Source of the DNA: Syntrophobacteraceae bacterium | Lineage (GTDB): Bacteria; Desulfobacterota; Syntrophobacteria; Syntrophobacterales; Syntrophobacteraceae | Length of the DNA: 49,419 bases | Assembly (NCBI GenBank): GCA_025454175.1 | Contig: JALOOX010000020.1 | Location: forward strand, 1-49,419 | Reading direction: 5' to 3' | Shown: positions 25,204 through 33,717 of the stretch, piece after piece | How positions within the stretch are numbered: position 1 is the stretch's first letter | Layout: the number at the start of each line of letters is the position of its first letter | Position numbers and translations under genes: made by a program | Notes under the pieces: generated by a model | What the model saw: the letters and a program-made list of their open reading frames with translations, nothing else | What the model was told of the DNA's origin: nothing | Database searches by the model: none

Positions 25204-25304
25204 AAGACCTGATCCACAAGGCGAGCCTCTGGGGCCGGCCGGTGGTCACGGGGACCCACATGCCGGTGCCCATGACGGAGCACATCCGCCCGCAGTGTTG
25301 TTGA
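25200..25304 (+). CDS. Possible 34-residue peptide overlapping the yeeE stop
   Basis: A TTG start (25200) overlaps the previous stop and opens a frame encoding about 34 residues ending in HIRPQCC, then TGA. The composition is balanced (KASLWGRPVVTGTHMPVPM) and the overlap would allow coupled translation. TTG starts are rare and the ribosome site is poor. It could be a small translated peptide, the remnant of a third gene, or chance. The rest of 25305-25425 holds only a REP-like hairpin. Confidence 0.25.
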   Translation: MKDLIHKASLWGRPVVTGTHMPVPMTEHIRPQCC

Positions 25305-25327
25305 ACCAGGGCTGTGAAAACCTCTGG

Positions 25328-25352
25328 ATTCCCGCCAGGAGCACGCGGGAAT
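25328..25352. repeat. REP-like hairpin (CTGGATTCCCGC type)
   Basis: ATTCCCGC (25328-25335) and GCGGGAAT (25345-25352) form an 8-bp stem with a 9-nt loop. They sit inside the longer pattern CTGGATTCCCGC...GCGGGAATGAT. The same CTGGATxCC...GGxATGA frame recurs at 28448-28480. It lies in the space between the YeeE genes and the convergent P-type ATPase. Confidence 0.55.
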
Positions 25353-25425
25353 GATGCCTTGAGAACTGGTCACTTGTTTATGTGGCGCTGTATGGAGGGA
25401 GTCGCCCCCACACCAATTCAAGGCA

Positions 25426-28317
25426 TCACCTCTGCGCGGCGATGATTCTGCGGACCAGCTTGTCGATTTCCACCACCACGACGACGGTGAAGGAGAGCAG
25501 GGCGATCCTCAGCCATTCCTCGGGCGTGATGGGCACCATGCCGAAGACCCACTGCAGGGCCGGGAGATAAATGGCCGCCAGGTGGGCGCCGAAGGCGGCG
25601 AGGGTGCCGAAGAAGAGGAACGGGTTGCCGAGGGGATTCATCCTGAAAAGCGACTGCAGCTCTGAGCGGCTGTTGAAAGCCTGGAAGAACTGGAAGAAGA
25701 CCATGACGGTCACGGCCATGGTCCGGGCCTTCTCGAGGGATGCTCCCTGGTTCAGGTCGTGGATGAATTCGTAGATGACCCCCGCCGAGATGAGCAGGGC
25801 CACGATGATGGTGCGCTCCACCATGAGGCGGTTGAAGATGCCGGATCGAGGGGGACGTGGTGGTCGCTTGAGGACGTCTTTTTCTCCCGGCTCGAAGGCC
25901 AGGGCCATGTCCTGGAGGCCGTTGGTGACGATGTTGATCCAGAGAAGCTGGGCCGGCAGGTAGGGAAGCGGCAATCCGAGCATCACGGTGGCGAGGATCG
26001 TGATGATGGCGGCAATCCCGGTGGGGATGAGGAAGAAGGTGACCTTGCGGATATTGTCGAAGACGACCCTCCCCAGCTCCACGGCCCGGTAGATGCTGGC
26101 GAAATTGTCGTCGGCGATGACCATGTCCGAGGCTTCCTTGGCGACATCGGTGCCGGTCTTGCCCATGGCCACCCCGATGTGGGCGGCCTTGAGGGCGGGA
26201 GCGTCGTTGACGCCGTCTCCCGTCATGGCCACGATCTCGCCGCGCTTGATCAGCTGCTGGGTGATGCGCAGCTTGTGCTGCGGAGAGACACGGGCGTACA
26301 CCGATACCCTCTGCACCAGCTGGTAGAGATCGGCGTCGCTCATGGTCTCGATTTCCCTGCCTGAAAGGACGCTCCGCACCGTCCCCTCGGGCCCGGCCCT
26401 CTTGACGAGTGCGGCCAGGACCCCCTTGAGCAGTCCCATGAATTCCGGATTGTTCATGGCCTGCACATGCCTGCCGGTGACGGTTTCGGGCTCGCGCCGG
26501 ACCAGCTCCGAGCGCACCGCCAGGGCACCCACCACCTCCTGGAACAGGGACAGGAGATCGTCGTCGTTCAGGGAGTCCGCCGGCCTGGACGCAAGGTCCT
26601 CCACCACCTCCTCCTCGGGGGCGATGCCCAGTTTCCTGGCAATGGCCAGGGCCGTGACGGCGTGATCTCCGGTGATCATCACCACGCGGATGCCGGCCTC
26701 CCGGCAGTCCGCCACGGCCTCGATGGCCTCCGGCCGGGGCGGGTCGATCATCCCCTGCAGCCCGGCAAACTGAAGCCCGGATTGCAGGTCGGCCACCTTG
26801 ATCTCCGCCTGGTCGACGGGAATCTCCCTGTAAGCCATGCCCAGCACCCGGAGTCCGTCGCGGGCGAATTCCTCGGCCACCCGCGTGACTTCCCTCCATG
26901 AGTCCGCCCGGCACTCGGAGCAGAGCTCCATGAGCTTCTCGGGCGCCCCCTTGACGAAGACCATGTTGCGGTCTCCACTCCGGTGCAGGGTGGCCATGTA
27001 TCCCCGGTCCGATTCAAAGGGGATGATGGCGAGCTGCGGGGACGCATCCCTTTCATCCTCGCGGTTGAATCCGGCCTTCATGGCGGAGACGATGAGGGCC
27101 CCTTCGGTGGGGTCCCCGTCCACATGATATTCCCCTTCCTCCTCGTAGACGTGGGTCTCGTTGCAGAGCAGGCCGATTCTGAAGATCATCGCGAGCTTTT
27201 CCTCACCGGCCACGTCGACGGCCTCGCCTTCCGCCTGGATCTCCCCACTGGGGTCGTAGCCGGTGCCCGTCACTTCGTAGATCTTCTCCCCATCGAAGAC
27301 CCGCTTCACCGTCATTTCATTCCTGGTGAGGGTGCCGGTCTTGTCGGAGCAGATCACCGTCGTGCTGCCCAGGGTTTCGACCGCGGGCAGTTTTCGGATG
27401 ATGGCGTTGCGCTGGGCCATGCGTGCCACTCCGATGGCCAGGGCGATGGTCACCACGATGGGGAGCCCCTCGGGGATGGTGGCCACCGTGGCCGCCACCG
27501 CCGTCATGAACATGTCGGTGGCATTCACGCCCACCAGGATGCCGACCAGGAAGAGGAGCGTCGCCGCCACCAGGACGATGATGCCGATGGCATGGGCGAA
27601 GCGGTCGATCCTTTCCTGCAGCGGCGAGCGCGCCACCCGGACTTCCTGGACATCCTTGGCGATGTGGCCCAGGACCGTCCGGGAGCCGGTGGCGACCACG
27701 ACCCCCCTGCCCCGGCCGTTGACCACCACCGTGCCCATGAAGGCCATGTTGAGCTGATCGCCCGGTGTGAGGTTTTCCTCGGAAATGACCTCGCTCGTTT
27801 TTTCCGCCGGCATGGATTCACCGGTGAGCATGGATTCATCGGCCTTGAGCTCGATGGTCCTGAACAGGCGAACATCCGCCGGCACCCGGCCGCCGGAGGC
27901 CAGGAGCACGATGTCTCCGGGGACCACCGTTTCCCCGTTGATCTCGACTTCCTTTCCGTCCCTGAGGACCCGGGCTCTCGCCACCACCATCTTCTTCAGG
28001 GCCTGAACCTGTTTTTCAGCCTTGAGCTCCTGGATGAAGCCGATGACGGCGTTGAGAACCAGCACGGCGGCGATGACCCCGGTGTCCTTGTATTCCTCCA
28101 GGAAAAAGGTCACCACCGCGGCAATGAGGAGAATATAGATCAAGGGGCTTCTGAACTGGTTCAAGACGATCTTCAGCAGACCGATCCTTTCCCCCTCGGC
28201 CAGCCGGTTGGGACCTGCCTGGCTCAAACGCTCCCGGGCCTCGTCTTCCGTCAGCCCGTGCTCCGACGCGCCCAGCTCGGAAAGCGCCGCCTCCATGTCC
28301 CGTCGGTACCAATCCAT
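25426..28317 (-). CDS. P2-type cation-transporting ATPase (calcium-type)
   Basis: This 963-aa P-type ATPase would pump Ca2+ or a similar cation across the inner membrane. An N-terminal cation-ATPase domain with four-part membrane topology is followed by MLTGES, the IPEGLP membrane motif and phosphorylation site D325 in CSDKTGTLT. KGAPE (nucleotide domain) and TGDGVNDAPALK (hinge) come next, then six C-terminal helices. An insertion of about 70-80 acidic and helical residues lies between ITGDHAVTA...KLGI and SGREIETMSD (about 565-648), where related pumps have only a short loop. ATG 28317 was chosen for the AGGAGA eight bases upstream and the family start; the frame is open to 28395. Ion specificity is not certain. 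Confidence 0.9.
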   Translation of the reverse strand: MDWYRRDMEAALSELGASEHGLTEDEARERLSQAGPNRLAEGERIGLLKIVLNQFRSPLIYILLIAAVVTFFLEEYKDTGVIAAVLVLNAVIGFIQELKAEKQVQALKKMVVARARVLRDGKEVEINGETVVPGDIVLLASGGRVPADVRLFRTIELKADESMLTGESMPAEKTSEVISEENLTPGDQLNMAFMGTVVVNGRGRGVVVATGSRTVLGHIAKDVQEVRVARSPLQERIDRFAHAIGIIVLVAATLLFLVGILVGVNATDMFMTAVAATVATIPEGLPIVVTIALAIGVARMAQRNAIIRKLPAVETLGSTTVICSDKTGTLTRNEMTVKRVFDGEKIYEVTGTGYDPSGEIQAEGEAVDVAGEEKLAMIFRIGLLCNETHVYEEEGEYHVDGDPTEGALIVSAMKAGFNREDERDASPQLAIIPFESDRGYMATLHRSGDRNMVFVKGAPEKLMELCSECRADSWREVTRVAEEFARDGLRVLGMAYREIPVDQAEIKVADLQSGLQFAGLQGMIDPPRPEAIEAVADCREAGIRVVMITGDHAVTALAIARKLGIAPEEEVVEDLASRPADSLNDDDLLSLFQEVVGALAVRSELVRREPETVTGRHVQAMNNPEFMGLLKGVLAALVKRAGPEGTVRSVLSGREIETMSDADLYQLVQRVSVYARVSPQHKLRITQQLIKRGEIVAMTGDGVNDAPALKAAHIGVAMGKTGTDVAKEASDMVIADDNFASIYRAVELGRVVFDNIRKVTFFLIPTGIAAIITILATVMLGLPLPYLPAQLLWINIVTNGLQDMALAFEPGEKDVLKRPPRPPRSGIFNRLMVERTIIVALLISAGVIYEFIHDLNQGASLEKARTMAVTVMVFFQFFQAFNSRSELQSLFRMNPLGNPFLFFGTLAAFGAHLAAIYLPALQWVFGMVPITPEEWLRIALLSFTVVVVVEIDKLVRRIIAAQR

Positions 28318-28447
28318 AACCCTTCTCTCCTGTCCCATGCGAATGCCGGAAGCGGCCTGTATACCGCGAACGGCCGGGAACTTGACTCCGAACATGGCGC
28401 AACACCGTCATTTCAGCGGTCTTTTACCGGAATCCACAGGAAGAAAC

Positions 28448-28480
28448 TGGATGCCGGCTCAGAAATCTCGCCGGCATGAC
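28448..28480. repeat. REP-like hairpin (CTGGATGCCGGC type)
   Basis: ATGCCGGC (28451-28458) and GCCGGCAT (28470-28477) form an 8-bp stem with an 11-nt loop, within CTGGATGCCGGC...GCCGGCATGAC. It shares the flanking CTGGAT and ATGA with the element at 25328, which suggests one repeat family. It lies between the MscS stop and the P-type ATPase start. Confidence 0.55.
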
Positions 28481-28527
28481 GAGTGACGAAATGGTCATCC
28501 AATTCTGTGGAGCTGATGTTACATCTC

Positions 28528-29355
28528 TCAGCCTTCCCATCCAGGGGGCGCCTTGTCGACAATGGTTGATCGCCATCCAAGGGTAACTCCCATGGCCAGC
28601 AGCGCCGCCTTCCCCCGCACCGTCAGGTCACTGACGAACTGGAACTGGTCCCGGCTGTCGATGGGATAAGCCCGGATGCGATAATGGGTGCCCCACTCCT
28701 CTTCCTCCGCCACCACCACGACAGGACGGGCCAGGTTGAGATAAGGACTCGTCAGGGCCACGTCATGCAGCTTTTGCCGAACCCTGACGCCGTCGTGATG
28801 GGGGTCCAGGTAAAAATGGGCGACGCACTGCAGGTCGCGCTTGCCGTCGTTGGCGTTGTAGATCCTGGTCGTCCAGTAATTGAGGTGCGGGATGATCACC
28901 ACCGTGTCGTCCGGCGTGACCAGGCGCATGGCCCTCAAACCCACGGATTGCACCTCGCCGTAGGCGTCGCCGATCCGCACCCAGTCCCCAGGGCGGTACG
29001 GCCGCTCGTAGATCGCCGCCATGCCGCCGATGAGGCTGCCCACATAGTCCTTGACCGCAAAAGCCAGGGCGAGGGCCGAAGCCCCCATAATGGCCACGAA
29101 ATTCTCCCGGGTCGGCTCGATGACCAGTGGCACCAGGAGGACCAGTGCAACGATCAGGATGAGGAGGCGCAAAACGGGCACCGAGGGCAGGATCATCATC
29201 CGGAACTTCCCACCCAGGCGCCGGCTCAGCCATTGCCCCAGACGCGTTTCCAGGTGGATGAGCAGCCAGGCCCCAACGACGATGAGGATGACCCGCCCGT
29301 AGCTGATCTGATGGAAATCCCTGAAAACCCGCACAACCGTCGTCTGCTCTTCCAT
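28528..29355 (-). CDS. MscS-family mechanosensitive ion channel
   Basis: This 275-aa membrane protein has three N-terminal hydrophobic segments. The pore helix ALALAFAVKDYVGSLIGG (about 94-111) is followed by the MscS beta domain (RPYRPGDWVRIGDAYGEV) and a C-terminal alpha/beta domain. MscS channels open under membrane tension and release osmolytes during hypo-osmotic shock. It starts 9 bp after the stop of the upstream 401-aa gene, so the two form an operon. The length matches small MscS proteins (286 aa in E. coli). No extra regulatory domain is present. Confidence 0.92.
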   Translation of the reverse strand: MEEQTTVVRVFRDFHQISYGRVILIVVGAWLLIHLETRLGQWLSRRLGGKFRMMILPSVPVLRLLILIVALVLLVPLVIEPTRENFVAIMGASALALAFAVKDYVGSLIGGMAAIYERPYRPGDWVRIGDAYGEVQSVGLRAMRLVTPDDTVVIIPHLNYWTTRIYNANDGKRDLQCVAHFYLDPHHDGVRVRQKLHDVALTSPYLNLARPVVVVAEEEEWGTHYRIRAYPIDSRDQFQFVSDLTVRGKAALLAMGVTLGWRSTIVDKAPPGWEG

Positions 29356-29364
29356 GGCGTCCCC

Positions 29365-30570
29365 CTACAATCCATCCACCAGGAAATCCTCGCCCTCGAG
29401 GGTTGCGCGGACCACGGGGTAGGCAATGGCGGTTACCCGCCAAAGGTCATGCTCCCGGTCGACAAGGCCCGCTGCACGAAGATCGTGGAGATCCTGCCGA
29501 ACCACGCGAGCCAGGTTGGGCAGAAGCTCGGGCAGGATCCCCGTCGCCACTCCATTGTGCAGGAGCAGCGTATGCAGAACCATGGCAAGTCGGCTTCGGT
29601 TGCGCTGCGGGACGGCGGGCATATCGAGATCCCGCCAGGGTCTCATCCAGATGGTGCGTACCCGCGTGCCAGCCGCACCCACATGGTCCTCGGCTCCGGC
29701 ACCACCCAGGCTTTTGTGCCACAGAGCCCAGGCCACGCCGGGATTGCCCCGGCTGAAGGCCGCAAGGCGACCCAGAAAGTCCGAGATTTCCAGCTCCTCT
29801 CTTTCTCCCGGGAGCTCCGCCGGAGGCAAAATGAACTTCTCGCTGTTCGTCTGCCGGAACAGGGCAGAGCAGCCCCCTTCAAGGCCGCAGAGGCTCCTGA
29901 GCCACCAACCCAGGCGCTCCCGGTCGAAAGCGGCCATGATCAGGGGCTGGGGCAAGACGAGGTCCGCCTGCACGGTCCCGCACAGGTAAGCCCAGGCCCA
30001 GCTGTCGCAGCAGATCAGGGTGGGCCGGCGCCGTGAAGCCAGAATGTCCAACAGCTCGCGCACCGGGTCCAGCGCGTCGTGGTGACGCAGGTACCATTTC
30101 TCCAAACCGGGGATGAGCCAGGGGGTCTCGTCGCGAAGATCGAGCTCCCGGAGCCGGTCCCGCCCTCCCGCCAGGAGCTGCCTCGCTTCGGGCGGCTCGA
30201 TCACCCGCCAGTTCCCCTGACCTGCCCAGAGAGAGACGACCCGGCGAGTCCCGCCGTGGGGCGCATTGAGAACGACCCTCAGGGGATCCCTTTCCTCGCC
30301 GGACTCGCACCACTCCTTCAGAACGTCCTGCAGCGCCGGCACCGCCTCCCGCCAGTCCGGGGCCGTGGCGGCCGAGCCCGGCAGATCCCCCGTTCCACTT
30401 TCGAGACAGCTCTCTCCCCTGCCTCTCGGCCCATCCTTTCCGAAAAGCCGATCCCAAAATCCCCGAACTCCACGGCGCACCTTCTCGCCGGCTGGCTCGG
30501 GCGGCCTTTCGTATTCAGACAGGGCAACGAAGCGCCACAATCGCATGTCATCGCGATTCTCAGGGTTCAT
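29365..30570 (-). CDS. MscS-linked protein resembling a degenerate AAA-type ATPase with a C-terminal winged helix
   Basis: The product is a 401-aa soluble protein. After a charged N-terminal region, NAPHGGTRR occupies the place of a P-loop but lacks the GK[ST]. WYLRHHDALDPVRELLDIL and then RPTLICCDSWAWAYL resemble a Walker-B strand region. The last 80 residues (RLAMVLHTLLLHNG, then LPNLARVVRQDLHDLRAAGLV) look like a winged helix, and the protein ends in FLVDGL. Its tight linkage to mscS suggests it regulates or assembles the channel. It may be a nucleotide-independent relative of AAA proteins; I cannot name the family. ATG 30570 is one of three possible starts (30630, 30570, 30546), none with a strong ribosome site. 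Confidence 0.65.
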   Translation of the reverse strand: MNPENRDDMRLWRFVALSEYERPPEPAGEKVRRGVRGFWDRLFGKDGPRGRGESCLESGTGDLPGSAATAPDWREAVPALQDVLKEWCESGEERDPLRVVLNAPHGGTRRVVSLWAGQGNWRVIEPPEARQLLAGGRDRLRELDLRDETPWLIPGLEKWYLRHHDALDPVRELLDILASRRRPTLICCDSWAWAYLCGTVQADLVLPQPLIMAAFDRERLGWWLRSLCGLEGGCSALFRQTNSEKFILPPAELPGEREELEISDFLGRLAAFSRGNPGVAWALWHKSLGGAGAEDHVGAAGTRVRTIWMRPWRDLDMPAVPQRNRSRLAMVLHTLLLHNGVATGILPELLPNLARVVRQDLHDLRAAGLVDREHDLWRVTAIAYPVVRATLEGEDFLVDGL

Positions 30571-30626
30571 GGAAGGGTGTTTGATCCTTTGCTTCCCGGT
30601 CCTCAACCCGCCGGGGCAAAGTGTTT

Positions 30627-31778
30627 TCAATAACGATACACGGCGGCGGCGGGTGGACCGTCGGGCACCGCGTCGGGAGCCACCGAGAACACCGCGCCTC
30701 CCTGCATGAGCGTGTGAATGGCGGCATAATCCAGGAGATCCCAGGCGCCCGGTGCGCGCTCCGCAAGAACAGTCAGCCTATCCGTATCCGGGTCGTGGCT
30801 GCCCCACACCTGCAGGCCCACGGCCACGATGAGGCTCTCGACCCGGCCGTGCAGAGCCGCTGGCACGATTTCCCCTACTTCATGGGACGCCAGGCCTGTT
30901 CCAACCATTTTTCGATACTTGTCCGCCGCTTCGTCAAACGCTCTGAGGAAGTGAGGCTCCACCAGCTGCCACGCCGCCCGCCCCAGCTCCTCCGGGCTCA
31001 ATCCCTCGGGATTCCCTGTCACGCCATCCGGGAGAAGATGGGGGTATGAGGTCGCCTCCCGGTAGATGGGCAGGAGGGAATCCACTCCCGCCAGGACGAG
31101 AGGAGCCCGCTCATTGCGGAGAAACGGCTGAAGCGCCCGGTTCACCTCCTGGCAGAAGCGCAGCAGGTTGCTCCGGGTGTCGTCCTTGCCCGTCCCGTGG
31201 CCGTGGAACATGGCGGCGCGCTCCCCTGAGAACCGTTGCGCACCCGTGTGGAACTGAAGCTGTTTTTCCGGCTCGTCGTACTTGAGCGCATCCGCCAAAC
31301 TCAGGGGAAGGTCTTCCAGATGAACCTCGCTGGCGCCGAACCGGGTGGCCTGGATGAGCCTCACCGCGTTCTGGCTAAGGGCCAGGATGTAGAACTCGCC
31401 TTCGGTCAGGAGCGAGAGCAGGGGCTTCAAATGAAAGCGGTCGCTCACCACGGCCACCTCGGGGACTTCCATGGGCAGGATGTACGAATGGAAAGAGTCC
31501 CGGGCCAGAAAAAGGGCCAAACCATCCTTCTGACCTTTCCAGAAGGGCGTCTCCGGCAGGAGTCGCTCCGCCGGGTCGAGAAAATCCCTGACCTCCCGAC
31601 CGCGCAGGCCCAAAGCCAGGAGCGACTCCTCCGCCTGCTTGAGCAGGTTCTTCAGGCGTATGCGGTCCTGCTGGACCTCCGAGGGCACGCGGTGGGTGGG
31701 AAGGTACAGGGAGACGCACGGCCCCGTCCGGGGCTCGATCAAATGCTTCAATTCGTCCAGGTTGAACAATTCCGCCAT
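30627..31778 (-). CDS. Bacterial archaeo-eukaryotic release-factor family (baeRF) protein
   Basis: This 383-aa protein shows the baeRF opening (LDELKHLIEPRTGPCVSLYLPTH). A central eRF1-like domain and the C-terminal domain LDYAAIHTLMQGGAVFSVAPDAVPDGPPAAAVYRY follow. The family is related to eRF1, Pelota and ribosome-associated proteins and is thought to act in translation stress; the GGQ peptidyl-hydrolysis loop is not evident. GGAGG lies six bases before ATG 31778. It lies downstream of pckA on the same strand and just upstream of the MscS-linked gene. Exact function unknown. Confidence 0.75.
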   Translation of the reverse strand: MAELFNLDELKHLIEPRTGPCVSLYLPTHRVPSEVQQDRIRLKNLLKQAEESLLALGLRGREVRDFLDPAERLLPETPFWKGQKDGLALFLARDSFHSYILPMEVPEVAVVSDRFHLKPLLSLLTEGEFYILALSQNAVRLIQATRFGASEVHLEDLPLSLADALKYDEPEKQLQFHTGAQRFSGERAAMFHGHGTGKDDTRSNLLRFCQEVNRALQPFLRNERAPLVLAGVDSLLPIYREATSYPHLLPDGVTGNPEGLSPEELGRAAWQLVEPHFLRAFDEAADKYRKMVGTGLASHEVGEIVPAALHGRVESLIVAVGLQVWGSHDPDTDRLTVLAERAPGAWDLLDYAAIHTLMQGGAVFSVAPDAVPDGPPAAAVYRY

Positions 31779-31831
31779 GGGCTATCCTCCGTTGGGCAAA
31801 GGGAAAAAACCCCTCGAGCCATGCACGCTGC

Positions 31832-33442
31832 TCAGGGCTCTCCGGGGCCGGCCTGGCTGATCTCCGGCGTGACGGTGCCCTTGAACTGCTCGAAATTCTT
31901 TCTGAACATCCCCGCCAGCTTGCCGGCCTGGGCGTCATACGCCGCCTGGTCTTTCCAGGTGGTGCGGGGGTCGAGGACCTCGGGCGGCACGTCCGGCACC
32001 GCCTGGGGGACCATCACGCCGAACACCGGGTCGGGGGTCATGGCCACGTTGTCCAGGGTGCCGGTGAGAGCCGCCCGCACCATGGCCCGGGTGTGTCCCA
32101 GGTCCATGCGACGCCCCTCTCCGTGAGGACCGCCGGTCCAGCCCGTGTTGATGAGCCAGACCGGGGACTGATGCCGGGCGATTTTGTCCCCCAGGAGCCG
32201 GGCGTAAACCACCGGGTCCAGGGCCATGAAGGGCGCTCCGAAGCAGGCGCTGAAATTGGGCTGGGGCTCCTTGATGCCACGCTCCGTACCCGCCACCTTG
32301 GCCGTGTAGCCCGACAAAAAGTGGTACATGGCCTGCTGCGGCGTCAGCCGGGCGATGGGCGGCAATACTCCGAAAGCGTCGGCGGTGAGGAAGATCACCT
32401 CCTTCGGATGCCCTCCCAGACCCTCGCGGGTGGCGTTGGGGATGTGGGAGATGGGATAGGCCGCCCGGGTGTTCTCGGTGAAGACGTCGCTGTCCAGGTC
32501 CAGGCGCCTGTTTTCCGAGTTGATGGACACATTCTCCAGGATGGTGCCGAAGCGCCGGGTGGTTTCATAGATTTCAGGCTCCCCCTCCCTGGACAGGCGA
32601 ATCACCTTGGCATAGCAGCCGCCCTCGAAGTTGAAGACGCCTCTTTCGCTCCACCCGTGCTCGTCGTCGCCGATGAGAGTCCGCTCCGGGTCCGCCGACA
32701 GCGTGGTTTTGCCGGTGCCCGAGAGGCCGAAGAAGAGCGCCACATCGTCCCTGTCCCGGCCGTAATTGGCGGAGCAGTGCATGGGCAGCACCTCCTTCCC
32801 GGGGAGGAGGTAGGACATCACCGTGAGCAGGCTCTTCTTCATTTCGCCGCCGTACTGGGTGCCACCGATCAAGGCCTCCCGGCGTCCGAAATTCAGGAGA
32901 ATGAAGGCCTCCGAGTGGGTGCCGTGGACCTCGGGGTCGGCATTGAAGCCGCAGGCGTTGATCACCGTGAACTGGGGCTGGTGGACTGCCAGCTTCGCCG
33001 GGTCCAGCTCCCGGATGAACATGTTGCGGGCAAAGAGGGCATGCCAGGCTTTCTCGGTGACCACCCGGAGCGGCAGCTGGTAGGCCGGGTCGGCCCCGAC
33101 GTAGCAGTCCTGAACGAAAAGGTCCTTGCCTTCGAGGTAAGCCAGCAGCCGCTTCCGCAGCGCGTCGTAGCGCTCCGGGTCAAAGGGGCGATTCACCTCG
33201 CCCCAGGCGATCTTGTCCTGGCTTGAAGGCTCCCGCACGATGAACCGGTCCTTGGGGGAGCGCCCGGTGTATTGCCCGGTGCGCACCACCAGCGGTCCCA
33301 GGTGGGCCAGCATGCCTTCGTAGCGCCCCAGCGCCTGTTCGTAAAGGCCGGGTGTGGACATGTTCCACCAGACTGTCCTTGGGTTCGCGATGCCGTGGTT
33401 CTCCAATCCGTACCTGCTTGCGTGTAGACCTTGCTGCTGCAT
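31832..33442 (-). CDS. pckA: Phosphoenolpyruvate carboxykinase (ATP)
   Basis: The 536-aa enzyme interconverts oxaloacetate and PEP with ATP, linking the TCA cycle to gluconeogenesis or, in fermenters and syntrophs, PEP carboxylation. It shows RTGQYTGRSPKDRFIV (oxaloacetate/PEP site), the P-loop GLSGTGKTTLSADP, the downstream GDDEHGW and the substrate loop NTGWTGGPHGEG. It is the usual length for ATP-type PEPCK. ATG 33442 has AAGGAGG six bases upstream; the alternative 33481 would add 13 residues. The next minus-strand gene, the baeRF protein, starts 53 bp downstream. Confidence 0.95.
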   Translation of the reverse strand: MQQQGLHASRYGLENHGIANPRTVWWNMSTPGLYEQALGRYEGMLAHLGPLVVRTGQYTGRSPKDRFIVREPSSQDKIAWGEVNRPFDPERYDALRKRLLAYLEGKDLFVQDCYVGADPAYQLPLRVVTEKAWHALFARNMFIRELDPAKLAVHQPQFTVINACGFNADPEVHGTHSEAFILLNFGRREALIGGTQYGGEMKKSLLTVMSYLLPGKEVLPMHCSANYGRDRDDVALFFGLSGTGKTTLSADPERTLIGDDEHGWSERGVFNFEGGCYAKVIRLSREGEPEIYETTRRFGTILENVSINSENRRLDLDSDVFTENTRAAYPISHIPNATREGLGGHPKEVIFLTADAFGVLPPIARLTPQQAMYHFLSGYTAKVAGTERGIKEPQPNFSACFGAPFMALDPVVYARLLGDKIARHQSPVWLINTGWTGGPHGEGRRMDLGHTRAMVRAALTGTLDNVAMTPDPVFGVMVPQAVPDVPPEVLDPRTTWKDQAAYDAQAGKLAGMFRKNFEQFKGTVTPEISQAGPGEP

Positions 33443-33717
33443 TGCGGCCTCCTTCCCTGGCGAGATGATGCACGACGCCATGCCTCCGCAGCCCCGGCAG
33501 GGTTGCGACGGAAAATACCGAGAAGAACAAGGGACGCGGGTTGGATCCCTAAATGCTCTCCTGGGAGAAAAATAATCTATCGTGCTCGAAATTAAGACCC
33601 TTCACACGACAATTATGGAAAAGATGCATTAATATACTTGAATGTGATGAAGTTCCGACGATTTTATCATTCCCATGGCCTCTCACATTGTCAATTCAGA
33701 TGATCAGGAGGGATACC

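Noticed and set aside
25302-25304. TGT TGT TGA at the end of the small frame read as Cys-Cys-Sec
   Set aside because: No coherent protein follows the TGA, and no SECIS-like fold is seen there.
25418-26914. Minus-strand frame of about 500 codons inside the P-type ATPase, in another phase
   Set aside because: It overlaps conserved ATPase motifs (TGDGVNDAP) in a different reading frame and is Arg/Gly/His rich.
26983-28479. Plus-strand frame of about 500 codons opposite the P-type ATPase
   Set aside because: It is antisense to conserved pump motifs and has no domain or ribosome site.
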